Below, piece by piece: positions 44,429 through 57,213 of a DNA stretch of 64,000 bases. The notes beneath the pieces were generated by a model. That model was not told where the DNA came from. It did no database searches and saw only the letters and a list, made by a program, of their open reading frames with translations. The DNA is from Flectonema sp. DT1601 (taxonomy: Eukaryota > Euglenozoa > Diplonemea > Diplonemida > Diplonemidae), in contig OZ025818.1 of the NCBI GenBank assembly GCA_964019425.1, positions 434,001 through 498,000 of the forward strand, read 5' to 3'. A program made the position numbers and the translations under genes. The first letter of the stretch is position 1. Each line of letters begins with the position of its first letter.

Positions 44429-44545
44429 AATAAAAAAACGTTGTATGAAAAGGAAACAAAAAAAAAAAAAAAAAAGACCAGAAAAGGAAAGAGAAAATGA
44501 AAAGGTATAATATTATTGTGGGGATATGAGGGATAGCAGGGAGAT

Positions 44546-44570
<25 letters not shown>
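44429..44570 (+). repeat. Leader module, partial
   Basis: Only the last third of the leader, from 'aataaaaaaacgttgtatg' to 'gatgctc', is present, beginning right after the TA that borders the pogo end. Confidence 0.8.
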
Positions 44571-44584
<14 letters not shown>

Positions 44585-45377
44585 TATTTAAAAAAAAGGA
44601 AACAATCAGTTTAGCGTCTCGATCAGGACGGAAAATAGAAATTAATCGACATAGTCGATCGATAGAAAAAAAAAACAATGATAACATTGTTTATTCTTTT
44701 TTTTTTTTTTTTTTTTTTTAAATCCTTTTAATTATTTTAAAGAAAAAACAATCAGTTTAGCGTCCTGACCAGGACGGAAAATAGAAAGTAATCGACATAG
44801 TCGATCGATAAAAAAACAATGATAACATTGTTTATTCTTTTTTTTTTTTTTTTTTAAATTCTTTTTATTTATTTTTTAAAGAAAAAAAAGAAAATAGAAA
44901 TTAGTCGACAGAGTCGATCGATAAAAAAAACAATGATAACATTGTTTATTCTTTTTTTTTTTTTTTTTTTAAATTCTTTTTTATTTATTTTTAAAGAAAA
45001 AAAAAAATAGAAATTAGTCGACAAGGTCGAACGATAAAAAAAAACAATGATAACATTGTTTAATCTTTTTTTTTTTATTTTTTTTTTATTTTTTTTTTAT
45101 TTTTTTTTTATTTTTTTTATTATATTCTTTTTTATTAATTTTGAAAAAAACAATCAGTTTAGCGTCTTGACCAGGACGGAAAATAGAAAGTAATCGACAT
45201 AGTCGATCGATAAAAAAACAATGATAACATTGTTTATTCTTTTTTTTTTTTTTTTTTAAATTCTTTTTTATTTATTTTTAAAGAAAAAAACGGAAAATAG
45301 AAATTAGTCGACAAGGTCGAACGATAAAAAAAACAATGATAACATTGTTTAATCTTTTTTTTTTTATTTTTTTTTTA
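44571..45377 (+). repeat. Hairpin satellite array, about 6 monomers
   Basis: Type A and B monomers with unusually long T-runs; interrupted at 45378 by a MITE. Confidence 0.85.
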
Positions 45378-45379
45378 TA

Positions 45380-45825
45380 CTGTAAAGGGAAATATTCTCG
45401 CGGGGAAATATTCTTGCGGGGAAATATTCTCGCGGGGAAATATTCTCGCGGATTTGGGGATTTTTTTTCAAACTCGCGGGTTTTTCCCCACAAGAATATT
45501 TCCCTGCCACAGAGGATTTTTGCGAAAGTCAGTCAGTTGATCAAGAATTTAACAAATCTTTGTGCTTTCATCGAATGTCAGGTGGAACAAAGCATTATTT
45601 ACAAGCAAACACAATAAAAAACTACCATACTGCACAACAAAAATAATTTTTGCTGAAACTTTCCTTCATAGCACACATATTTTCTTCACAAAAAGTAACA
45701 AAAAAAATGGCTGGAAAAAAGATATGCTTGCAGGGAAATATTCCTGCGGGGAAATATTCTCGCGGATTTAGAAAAAATAATAAAAACTCGCGGGTTTTTC
45801 CCCACAAGAATATTTCCCTTTACAG
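45380..45825. mobile_element. Intact pogo-type MITE (446 bp)
   Basis: Terminal repeats CTGTAAAGGGAAATATTC are present at both ends and flanked by TA (45378-45379, 45826-45827). The satellite monomer it interrupts ('ttttata' / 'ttcttttttatt') is continuous once the element and one TA are removed. Its end sequence matches the pogo transposon ends at 27995 and 44426, so that family probably mobilised it. Non-coding. Confidence 0.9.
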
Positions 45826-46470
45826 TATTCTTTTTTATTAATTTTGAAAAAAACAATCAGTTTAGCGTCTTGACCAGGACGGAAAATAGAAAGTAATCGA
45901 CATAGTCGATCGATAAAAAAACAATGATAACATTGTTTATTCTTTTTTTTTTTTTATTTTTTTTTTTTATATTCTTTTTTAATTTTGAAAAAAAAAAACA
46001 ATCAGTTTAGCGTCTTGACCAGGACGGAAAATAGAAAGTGATCGACATAGTCGATCGATAAAAAAAAAAAATGATAACATTGTTTATTCTTTTTTTGTTT
46101 TTTAAATTCTTTTTATTTATTTTTAAAGAAAAAAAACGGAAAATAGAAATTAGTCGACAAAGTCGAACGATAGAAAAAATAATGATAACATTGTTTATTC
46201 TTTTTTTTTTTTTATTTTTTTTTTTATATTCTTTTTTATTAATTTTGAAAAAAACAATCAGTTTAGCGTCTTGACCAGGACGGAAAATAGAAAGTAATCG
46301 ACATAGTCGATCGATAAAAAAACAATGATAACATTGTTTAATCTTTTTTTTTTTTTTTTTTTTTTAAATTCTTTTTATTTATTTTTTAAAGAAAAAAAAC
46401 GGAAAATAGAAATTAGTCGACAGAGTCGATCGATAAAAAAAAACAATGATAACATTGTTTGATCTTTTAT
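45826..46470 (+). repeat. Hairpin satellite array, about 5 monomers
   Basis: It continues the array broken by the MITE, with type A and B monomers. Confidence 0.85.
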
Positions 46471-46615
46471 AATTTTTTTTTTTTTATTTGTTTTATTTGT
46501 TTTTAAAAAAAAAAAAAAACAAGCGGAATTGATCATAATGGGTGGTAGGGGTTGTTATAACTTCGTTTGAAAATTCTTCTTTTTTGATTTCTTTTTTTTT
46601 TTTTTCTTTTTATAG
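46471..46615 (+). repeat. Trailer module closing the satellite array
   Basis: An A-run, CAAGCGGAATTGATCATAAT, then 'gggtggtagggg' and TTTGAAAATTCTTC, as at 20336-20520. A 1.35-kb array follows directly. Confidence 0.7.
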
Positions 46616-49600
46616 GAGAATTTCCTCCCGCTTATTTTGAACAAAAGGGATAGGAGAAGGGATAGAAAACGAACATAAAAATAAAATTTTAAGTGAGAAA
46701 CACTTAGCAGAAACACTTAGCAGCTTTTAAGGAGCTGAAAAGCAAAAAAAAAAATCTAAGTGAGAAACACTTAGTAGTAACACTTTGTAGCTAATTAAGC
46801 TGAAAATAAAAAAATAAAAAATTTCTAAGTGAGAAATACTTAGCAACTTTTAGAACAAATAATTAAGTAAATAACCTGTTGAAATGGTAGTTAATGTAAC
46901 CATTACAGGTTTGATGCCAAAACTGACAAAGAATGAGTTAAGTTACCAGGTGAGATTTGGACTGTTAGCTTTTGGCTAAGGCCCTCCCTGAAGAGCAAGA
47001 ACAAAAAAACTACTCACACCTGAAGAAAACATACACAAAGAACACACTGTGTGTGTATTTTGTGTTTGTCACAACAGGAGAGAAAAGAAAGAATGTCAAG
47101 GTTGGTCACCTTGCCTATCAACGCACAACATTGGTGGTCTCTACTAGACCCTGAGTGATCCCACTGGATCTCTCATCGTTCATAGTACCCTGTGTGAAGT
47201 TATAAAATCAAAGGTAAACTATGAACTACAAATGACTTAGCCTGTTATTATAATGCCACAGGCAGGCCCTGCATTCAGCAACTATCCAGCAGTGCTTGGA
47301 TGTCCTGATCTTCTTCTAAAAAAAAGAAAGAAAAACAAAACTGTAGCTGGGATCACTCAGGATCAACAGACTACCAATGCTACCTGTTGTACTTGCTCAC
47401 TATGGGGGGTGATGCCAAACACCCAGAAGTACTTAACTACTTTCCTTCTTGCTGCCCAGGAGTTTCTGACCAGAACTAATAGAAAATAAAAAGTAGATGG
47501 GAAACAATAAAAAGTAAAATGGATATAACTGAAGTTAAACAAGACAAATGAGGAAACAGACCAGAACAGAAAGAGGATTGTAATAGAAGATTACAAATAA
47601 AAAAAATGCAAGTATCAACACATAATCAAGATACACCAGCAGCTAACAAACAACATAAAATTGAAGATCAGTTGCCAGAGTATTTCAACCATGGTAGAAT
47701 ACTCGCCCCTCTGGCAGGGATTATCCCAGACTTGTCCTTTAATTTAGTTGGACACCATGGCTTACAACCCCTCCAGAGGGAAGCACCATTATGACTTCTA
47801 TTTTTTTTCTTCAAGAAAATCATAAGGTGGTAACAAAGAAAAAATGCTAAGAGGAACCCCCTATTAACACCTAAGACATCTAAACTGCAGCACAGCTTAT
47901 GCCCAATGCACTAACAGGTCATTCCCTCACACTCAGATCAAAAAATCAAAGTTCAGAGTGCATCTTAGCGTGAATGAGAGAATTTCCTCCCGCTTATTTT
48001 GAACAAAAGGGATAGGAGAAGGGATAGAAAACGAACATAAAAATAAAATTTTAAGTGAGAAACACTTAGCAGAAACACTTAGCAGCTTTTAAGGAGCTGA
48101 AAAGCAAAAAAAAAAATCTAAGTGAGAAACACTTAGTAGTAACACTTTGTAGCTAATTAAGCTGAAAATAAAAAAATAAAAAATTTCTAAGTGAGAAATA
48201 CTTAGCAACTTTTAGAACAAATAATTAAGTAAATAACCTGTTGAAATGGTAGTTAATGTAACCATTACAGGTTTGATGCCAAAACTGACAAAGAATGAGT
48301 TAAGTTACCAGGTGAGATTTGGACTGTTAGCTTTTGGCTAAGGCCCTCCCTGAAGAGCAAGAACAAAAAAACTACTCACACCTGAAGAAAACATACACAA
48401 AGAACACACTGTGTGTGTATTTTGTGTTTGTCACAACAGGAGAGAAAAGAAAGAATGTCAAGGTTGGTCACCTTGCCTATCAACGCACAACATTGGTGGT
48501 CTCTACTAGACCCTGAGTGATCCCACTGGATCTCTCATCGTTCATAGTACCCTGTGTGAAGTTATAAAATCAAAGGTAAACTATGAACTACAAATGACTT
48601 AGCCTGTTATTATAATGCCACAGGCAGGCCCTGCATTCAGCAACTATCCAGCAGTGCTTGGATGTCCTGATCTTCTTCTAAAAAAAAGAAAGAAAAACAA
48701 AACTGTAGCTGGGATCACTCAGGATCAACAGACTACCAATGCTACCTGTTGTACTTGCTCACTATGGGGGGTGATGCCAAACACCCAGAAGTACTTAACT
48801 ACTTTCCTTCTTGCTGCCCAGGAGTTTCTGACCAGAACTAATAGAAAATAAAAAGTAGATGGGAAACAATAAAAAGTAAAATGGATATAACTGAAGTTAA
48901 ACAAGACAAATGAGGAAACAGACCAGAACAGAAAGAGGATTGTAATAGAAGATTACAAATAAAAAAAATGCAAGTATCAACACATAATCAAGATACACCA
49001 GCAGCTAACAAACAACATAAAATTGAAGATCAGTTGCCAGAGTATTTCAACCATGGTAGAATACTCGCCCCTCTGGCAGGGATTATCCCAGACTTGTCCT
49101 TTAATTTAGTTGGACACCATGGCTTACAACCCCTCCAGAGGGAAGCACCATTATGACTTCTATTTTTTTTCTTCAAGAAAATCATAAGGTGGTAACAAAG
49201 AAAAAATGCTAAGAGGAACCCCCTATTAACACCTAAGACATCTAAACTGCAGCACAGCTTATGCCCAATGCACTAACAGGTCATTCCCTCACACTCAGAT
49301 CAAAAAATCAAAGTTCAGAGTGCATCTTAGCGTGAATGAGAGAATTTCCTCCCGCTTATTTTGAACAAAAGGGATAGGAGAAGGGATAGAAAACGAACAT
49401 AAAAATAAAATTTTAAGTGAGAAACACTTAGCAGAAACACTTAGCAGCTTTTAAGGAGCTGAAAAGCAAAAAAAAAAATCTAAGTGAGAAACACTTAGTA
49501 GTAACACTTTGTAGCTAATTAAGCTGAAAATAAAAAAATAAAAAATTTCTAAGTGAGAAATACTTAGCAACTTTTAGAACAAATAATTAAGTAAATAACC

Positions 49601-50065
49601 TGTTGAAATGGTAGTTAATGTAACCATTACAGGTTTGATGCCAAAACTGACAAAGAATGAGTTAAGTTACCAGGTGAGATTTGGACTGTTAGCTTTTGGC
49701 TAAGGCCCTCCCTGAAGAGCAAGAACAAAAAAACTACTCACACCTGAAGAAAACATACACAAAGAACACACTGTGTGTGTATTTTGTGTTTGTCACAACA
49801 GGAGAGAAAAGAAAGAATGTCAAGGTTGGTCACCTTGCCTATCAACGCACAACATTGGTGGTCTCTACTAGACCCTGAGTGATCCCACTGGATCTCTCAT
49901 CGTTCATAGTACCCTGTGTGAAGTTATAAAATCAAAGGTAAACTATGAACTACAAATGACTTAGCCTGTTATTATAATGCCACAGGCAGGCCCTGCATTC
50001 AGCAACTATCCAGCAGTGCTTGGATGTCCTGATCTTCTTCTAAAAAAAAGAAAGAAAAACAAAAC
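46616..50065 (+). repeat. 1.35-kb tandem repeat, subtype of 1362 bp, about 2.5 units
   Basis: Unit starts are at 46935, 48297 and 49659 (spacing 1362 bp). The units are nearly identical to each other but share fixed differences from the arrays at 6.4 and 37.4 kb, for example GAGTTAAGTTACC at the unit start and a shortened 'cactgtgtgtgt'. This is local homogenisation. The last unit is cut at 50065 by an RLE-LINE fragment. Confidence 0.9.
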
Positions 50066-51410
50066 GTAACTACTTGTCTTTCTCGAGGGAGGCTGACATC
50101 GCATTAAAGTAAAATAAAAATAGAACATAAAAAATTCGTTCTTTCATTTGCTCTAATTCGTTTTCTAAAATCTGGCATTTCAAGGAAAGTTTCAGCCTTA
50201 ATTTTCCTTCTTTTTTTTTGTACAAAGGGGTTTGAGAACCCATGTCAGATTGAGTTCTTATCACCATAGCGTTTGCGATCCCGTTGACATGAGTTCAGGT
50301 GGGGGAGTCTGGAAAGAGATGGAAGAAATAGAAGAGAATGACAAGGAGAGTCCAGTGAGCTCATCCTCATCTAACAAAACAGAAGGGGCCGGGGAGGAAG
50401 AACCATTGGCAATAAGTAGAATAGAAAGAGCCGATGCGTAACAAGTTTGCCAGATAAAACATTTCTCAAGCCACGATCTTTCAATGGTGAGCTTTTCGAT
50501 CGTTTTCAGTTTTGTTACTTTGTGGATTTTGACTTCTTCCACAGGGAAGATTTCTTTACCATCTTTTATAAAACTTGCAGTGGCAGGTTCTTCTTTAATG
50601 CTGCGCATTAGTGGTCTTGAATGCCACGTGGGGAGGTTCCTCGTCTGGAACAGAACATATGAGCACTGTCTGGCGATTCTGGTGCATTCACAAAATAAAG
50701 CTTTTGTTGGTGCTAAAGGTGAACCGATGTGACGTGTCCAGATGTTCAGCTGGTCCATGCAGATGTTTCCTCGTACGCCAACTTCAATAGTAAAAATGTT
50801 ACAGTCGAAGCCATTAGCGATGATCGAGTCTCTTAGCTTTAGGTATTTCTTTTCCTTTAAGACATGAGAGGTTTCGAAACGATCTTCATTTGGACACGTC
50901 AGCTCCAGAATCAGTGCTCTTTTCGCAAAAAAAGAATAAATAAAAATGTCTGGTCTTAGAGAGGACGAGACATGGCACACTTCAAGAGGAACAATTAGGC
51001 GGTTATCACCGACATCGTCGAGGATGACCCAATCATTTGCTAGTGAAAGTTCGCCTGTCTCTTTAGAAATTCTTTCTAGGGGTTTATTTTCCCCTGTTTT
51101 TAAAAAAGTTTGAGAGGGAGGCGGGAGGTTTTCTTTTCTTTTGTTGGCTTTTATTATCAACTCTTCCAAGAAGATAACAATGCGTTTTAGAACGCTGTCG
51201 TGACGCCACGTGAACCTCCCTTGTGTTAAAGAGACAGGACAGCCTGTTAAGACATGCCTGAGGGTAGGATTCACTTTGCCACACAAAACACAATTTTGGT
51301 CCACATTGGTGATGTTCCACCTCTTTAAATTATCTTGTGAGGGGAGGGTGTTTGTAACCGCTTTCAGTTGAAATGAGATATAGGCAGGATTTCCCTCCCT
51401 AAGTACCTTA
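50066..51410 (-). pseudogene. RLE-type LINE fragment (endonuclease and start of extension), reversed
   Basis: The minus strand matches 23080-24450 of the full LINE at near identity, from upstream of the endonuclease knuckle CVLCGKVNPTLRHVLTGC to the NAMSASLEKDKQ stretch. A 17-nt deletion near 50270, relative to the full copy, breaks the frame. It is inserted in a 1.35-kb unit. Confidence 0.85.
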
Positions 51411-51586
51411 CATTGGTGGTCTCTAGTAGACCCTGAGTGATCTCACTGGATCTCTCATCGTTCATAGTACCTATGTGAAGTTATAAAATCAAAGGTAAAC
51501 TATGAACTACAAATGACTTAGCCTGTTATTATAATGCCACAGGCAGGCCCTGCATTCAGCAACTATCCAGCAGTGCTTGGATGTCT
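51411..51586 (+). repeat. 1.35-kb repeat, short piece between two LINE fragments
   Basis: 'cattggtggtctcta' to 'cagtgcttggatgtc' matches the unit interior. It separates two oppositely oriented LINE fragments. Confidence 0.85.
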
Positions 51587-52393
51587 TAAAGGAAAAGAAA
51601 TACCTAAAGCTAAGAGACTCGATCATCGCTAATGGCTTCGACTGTAACATTTTTACTATTGAAGTTGGCGTTCGAGGAAACATCTGCATGGACCAGCTGA
51701 ACATCTGGACACGTCACATCGGTTCACCTTTAGCACCAACAAAAGCTTTATTTTGTGAATGCACCAGAATCGCCAGACAGTGCTCATATGTTCTGTTCCA
51801 GACGAGGAACCTCCCCACGTGGCATTCAAGACCACTAATGCGCAGCATTAAAGAAGAACCTGCCACTGCAAGTTTTATAAAAGATGGTAAAGAAATCTTC
51901 CCTGTGGAAGAAGTCAAAATCCACAGAGTAACAAAACTGAAAACGATCGAAAAGCTCACCATTGAAAGATCGTGGCTTGAGAAATGTTTTATCTGGCAAA
52001 CTTGTTACGCATCAGCTCTTTCTATTCTACTTATTGCCAATGGTTCTTCCTCCCCGGCCCCTTCTGTTTTGTTAGATGAGGATGAGCTCACTGGACTCTC
52101 CTTGTCATTCTCTTCTATTTCTTCCATCTCTTTCCAGACTCCCCCACCTGAACTCATGTCAACGGGATCGCAAACACTTCTTACTGATTTTGCTATGGTG
52201 ATAAGAACTCAATCTGACATGGGTTCTCAAACCCCCTTGTACAAAAAAAAAGAAGGAAAATTAAGGCTGAAACTTTCCTTGAAATGCCAGATTTTAGAAA
52301 ACGAATTAGAACAAATGAAAGAACGAATTTTTTATGTTCTGTTTTTATTTTACTTTAATGCGATGTCAGCCTCCCTCGAGAAAGACAAGCAGT
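51587..52393 (+). pseudogene. RLE-type LINE fragment (endonuclease end and extension), forward
   Basis: The frame VLKEKKYLKLRDSIIANG to SLEKDKQL matches the full LINE ORF with few changes and no stops. It is the inverted counterpart of 50080-50870. It is interrupted at 52393 by a leader-satellite insertion and continues at 52957. Confidence 0.85.
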
Positions 52394-52956
52394 TATTTAA
52401 AAATAAATAAAAAGAATAAAAAAAAAAAAAAAAAGGAATAAACAATGTTATCATTGTTTTTTTTTTATCGATCAACTATGTCGATTACTTACTATTTTCC
52501 GTCCTGATCGAGACGCTAAACTGATTGTTTCCTTTTTTTTAAATAATAAATAAGAAAAAAAAAAAAAAAAAAAAGAGCATCTCCCTGCTATCCCTCATAT
52601 CCCCACAATAATATTATACCTTTTCATTTTCTCTTTCCTTTTCTGGTCTTTTTTTTTTTCTTTTTTTTCCTTTTTCATACAACGTTTTTTATTTATATAT
52701 TTTTTTTTTTTTTTTTTTTTCATGTTTGATTATTTCCTCTTCATTTTTTTTTTTTTTTTTCTCTGCCTCTCTCTTAATTCTGTTCGTTTCTTTGAAACGA
52801 AAATTCATTTGAATATTATTCCTTGGTCAGCAACCATCATTGTCGCCCTTTGGGCCTGTTAAAAAAAAAATAAAAAATAAAAAGAAAGTTTACATCGGGA
52901 ATAGGGCAGGAGCCAAAAGCTCCCAGTCCGTTACTTCCCACTTTATCGAAATTCAA
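52394..52956 (-). mobile_element. Leader plus about one satellite monomer inserted in the LINE fragment
   Basis: On the minus strand it begins GAATTTCGATAAAGTGGG at 52956 and ends within satellite linker at 52394. The LINE frame on either side (KDKQL / NGLPVEIK) joins with only a base or two of difference. This ~563-bp block is a clear discrete insertion. Confidence 0.8.
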
Positions 52957-54024
52957 ATGGATTACCTGTTGAGATCAAAACTACCAACCAGGATCCATCC
53001 TCACTTCCTCCTGTGCCCCCTGTTTTAATTATTGAAAAAGATAGAAAAGAATATGAACTTCTGGAAGGAGTAATTCAACGGTTAACAGCAGAACGCGACG
53101 AATCGAAGACTTCTCTTTCTGCACTAGTTCAACAATATGACTTAGTGGAAGATTACAGGAATCGTGAGCTCGCAAATCTGACTCAGAGAGCAGACCTATC
53201 GGAAATGGCGCTCTTTAATTACCATCAAAGGTTTGTTCTTCTGTCGAACGAATTGGAGACCAAATGTAATGAGGAAAGAGAAAGTAAAATAAGACTTTTC
53301 TATACTCAACAGGAGGTCGAGAGTTTGCGTGCCGCGCGTCCCCACATGACCCACTTTAGTCAACAAGTTTCCCCCCGAACCCCCGTTTTGTATGAATCTG
53401 TTGATATGATGAAGATAGCAAAGAACTACCTCTCGCTCTTTACAACTACGAGTAGTCTTTTTACTCCTCTTATTAAACCCCTTATCCCTACCCTTAATTA
53501 TATCACCCCTCTTTGTCCTCTAGCCTCAATTCCTCCGACAATGCCGCAGAGTGAAGCTCTCGACCGCACGCCGACCAAGATTTTACGACAAGAGAGTCAC
53601 GCTATCTCCGTTAAAGAGAATACACCTATTGCGAGACAATGGTCCGAGGGTAGGATTGACTTACTCAAGAACTACTGTCGAGCAGTAGATGACTCTCTCG
53701 AAACAAACGAGAAAGCGGCAGAGCTCTCAGAACAACTTCTGGATGCCCAACTTCGCCTCTCGGAGCTGAATCACCAACGGTGTACAACTCACGCAGAGCA
53801 GCTTGAGCAATCCATGATGTTAACGGGACTGGTGAGCGATTTAAATGCTCAACTCGCCTTGGCACGGTCTCAAATTGCGGCCCTGAAGTTCCAATTAGCT
53901 TCATGGGCAGAAGGTTTGAGTCCGCCAGACACAGAAGAACATGAGGAAAGTGAAACTCCGCCGAGAAAGTCTGAGCGTTCAACTCTGAAAAAACGAACCC
54001 CTCCATCAAGATATCGTTACAATC
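52957..54024 (+). pseudogene. RLE-type LINE fragment, C-terminal coiled-coil extension
   Basis: It continues the extension from NGLPVEIKTTNQDPSS through PIARQWSEGRIDLLKNYC to RTPPSRYRYNR, open throughout, with scattered replacements compared with 21959-27226. It is cut eleven or so residues before the stop by another leader module at 54025. Confidence 0.85.
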
Positions 54025-56915
54025 GAATTTCGATAAAGTGGGAAGTAACGGACTGGGAGCTTTTGGCTCCTGCCCTATTCCCGATGTAAACTTTCTTTTT
54101 ATTTTTTATTTTTTTTTAACAGGCCCAAAGGGCGACAATGATGGTTGCTGACCAAGGAATAATATTCAAATGAATTTTCGTTTCAAAGAAACGAACAGAA
54201 TTAAGAGAGAGGCAGAGAAAAAAAAAAAAAAAAAAAAATGAAGAGGAAATAATCAAACATGAAAAAAAAAAAAAAAAAAAATATATATATAAATAAAAAA
54301 CGTTGTATGAAAAAGGAAAAAAAAGAAAAAAAAAAAGACCAGAAAAGGAAAGAGAAAATGAAAAGGTATAATATTATTGTGGGGATATGAGGGATAGCAG
54401 GGAGATGCTCTTTTTTTTCTTTTTTTTTTTCTTATTTATTATTTAAAAAAAGGAAACAATCAGTTTAGCGTCTCGATCAGGACGGAAAATAGAAAGTAAT
54501 CGACATAGTTGATCGATAAAAAAAAACAATGATAACATTGTTTATTCTTTTTTTTTTATTTTTTTTTTTTTTATTTATTTTTTAAAGAAAAAACAATCAG
54601 TTTAGCGTCCTGACCAGGACGGAAAATAGAAAGTAATCGACATAGTCGATCGATAAAAAAAACAATGATAACATTGTTTATTCTTTTTTTTTTTTTTTTA
54701 ATTCTTTTTATTTATTTTTAAAAAGAAAAAAAAATGGAAAATAGAAATTAGTCAACAAAGTCGAACGATAAAAAAAAACAATGATAACATTGTTTATTCT
54801 TTTTTTTTTTATTTTTTTTATATTCTTTTTTATTAATTTTGAAAAAAAAAACAATCAGTTTAGCGTCTTGACCAGGACGGAAAATAGAAAGTGATCGACA
54901 TAGTCGATCGATAAAAAAACAATGATAACATTGTTTATTCTTTTTTTTTTATTTTAAATTCTTTTTATTTATTTTTTAAAGAAAAAAAACGGAAAATAGA
55001 AATTAGTCGACATAGTCGAACGATAAAAAAAAACAATGATAACATTGTTTATTCTTTTTTTTTAATTTTTTTTTTTTAATATTTTTTTATTTTGAAAAAA
55101 AAAAAACAATCAGTTTAGCGTCTTGACCAGGACGGAAAATAGAAAGTAATCGACATAGTCGATCGATAAAAAAACAATGATAACATTGTTTATTCTTTTT
55201 TTTTTTTATTTTTTTTTTTTAATATTTTTTTTATTTTGAAAAAAAAAAAACAATCAGTTTAGCGTCTTGACCAGGACGGAAAATAGAAAGTAATCGACAT
55301 AGTCGATCGATAAAAAAACAATGATAACATTGTTTATTCTTTTTTTTTTTTATTTTTTTTTTTTAAATTCTTTTTATTTATTTTTAAAGAAAAAAAAAAA
55401 CGGAAAATAGAAATTAGTCGACATAGTCGAACGATAAAAAAAAACAATGATAACATTGTTTATTCTTTTTTTTTAATTTTTTTTTTTTAATATTTTTTTA
55501 TTTTGAAAAAAAAAAAAACAATCAGTTTAGCGTCTTGACCAGGACGGAAAATAGAAAGTAATCGACATAGTCGATCGATAAAAAAAAACAATGATAACAT
55601 TGTTTATTCTTTTTTTTTTATTTTAAATTCTTTTTATTTATTTTTCAAAGAAAAAAAAAACGGAAAATAGAAATTAGTCGACAAAGTCGAACGATAAAAA
55701 AAAACAATGATAACATTGTTTAATCTTTTTTTTTGTACTTTTTTTATATTCTTTTTTATTAATTTTGAAAAAAAAACAATCAGTTTAGCGTCTTGACCAG
55801 GACGGAAAATAGAAAGTGATCGACATAGTCGATCGATAAAAAAACAATGATAACATTGTTTATTCTTTTTTTTTATTTTAAATTCTTTTTATTTATTTTT
55901 TAAAGAAAAAAAAACGGAAAATAGAAATTAGTCGACAAAGTCGAACGATAAAAAAAAACAATGATAACATTGTTTATTCTTTTTTTGTATTTTTTTATAT
56001 TCTTTTTTATTAATTTTGAAAAAAAAACAATCAGTTTAGCGTCTTGACCAGGACGGAAAATAGAAAGTGATCGACATAGTCGATCGATAAAAAAACAATG
56101 ATAACATTGTTTATTCTTTTTTTTTTTTTTTTAATTCTTTTTATTTATTTTTAAAGAAAAAACAATCAGTTTAGCGTCCTGACCAGGACGGAAAATAGAA
56201 AGTAATCGACATAGTCGATCGATAAAAAAACAATGATAACATTGTTTATTCTTTTTTTTTTATTTTAAATTCTTTTTATTTATTTTTCAAAGAAAAAAAA
56301 AACGGAAAATAGAAATTAGTCGACAAAGTCGAACGATAAAAAAAAACAATGATAACATTGTTTAATCTTTTTTTTTGTACTTTTTTTATATTCTTTTTTA
56401 TTAATTTTGAAAAAAAAACAATCAGTTTAGCGTCTTGACCAGGACGGAAAATAGAAAGTGATCGACATAGTCGATCGATAAAAAAACAATGATAACATTG
56501 TTTATTCTTTTTTTTTATTTTAAATTCTTTTTATTTATTTTTTAAAGAAAAAAAAACGGAAAATAGAAATTAGTCGACAAAGTCGAACGATAAAAAAAAA
56601 CAATGATAACATTGTTTATTCTTTTTTTGTATTTTTTTATATTCTTTTTTATTAATTTTGAAAAAAAAACAATCAGTTTAGCGTCTTGACCAGGACGGAA
56701 AATAGAAAGTGATCGACATAGTCGATCGATAAAAAAACAATGATAACATTGTTTATTCTTTTTTTTTTTTTTTTAATTCTTTTTATTTATTTTTAAAGAA
56801 AAAACAATCAGTTTAGCGTCCTGACCAGGACGGAAAATAGAAAGTAATCGACATAGTCGATCGATAAAAAAACAATGATAACATTGTTTATTCTTTTTTT
56901 TTTATTTTAAATTCT
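54025..56915 (+). mobile_element. Leader plus satellite array inserted in the LINE fragment
   Basis: The leader runs from 54025 to about 54412, then about 19 type A and B monomers follow. A segment of about 620 bp (about 55590-56220) is repeated nearly unchanged at about 56245-56880, a further higher-order unit. The array is broken at 56924 by a MULE. Confidence 0.85.
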
Positions 56916-57039
56916 TTTTATTTAGGGCAAACCTACAGATCCACCCCCAGGTTTGGAGAAACGTATACTACGGTCACGGCCTTGTGAAGCTCGTGTCAAA
57001 AATCTTTGCCCCTCTATTCCGAGCGCCGATTTTTTGAAA

Positions 57040-57112
57040 TCCGGGATAGCACAGTGGTGTTGGTAGCGGGTTGACATTCGGGGGGTCGCGGGTTCGAATC
57101 CCCCGGGGGTAC
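57040..57112 (+). pseudogene. tRNA-like sequence inside left end of MULE
   Basis: A box TAGCACAGTGG, T arm GGGTTCGAATCCCCC, about 73 nt long, then a T-run. The acceptor pairs only partly. A second T arm with acceptor-like end (GGTTCGAGTCCCGG, about 57147-57160) follows before another T-run, suggesting one and a half tRNA-derived units. Confidence 0.5.
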
Positions 57113-57213
57113 TTTTTTCCCCGCTCAATTTTTTTCCAGCTGCGTCGGTTCGAGTCCCGGTTGCGTCATTTTTTTTTTTAACCCCCCGTTAGTTATTAAT
57201 CCTTAAGTTTCAA

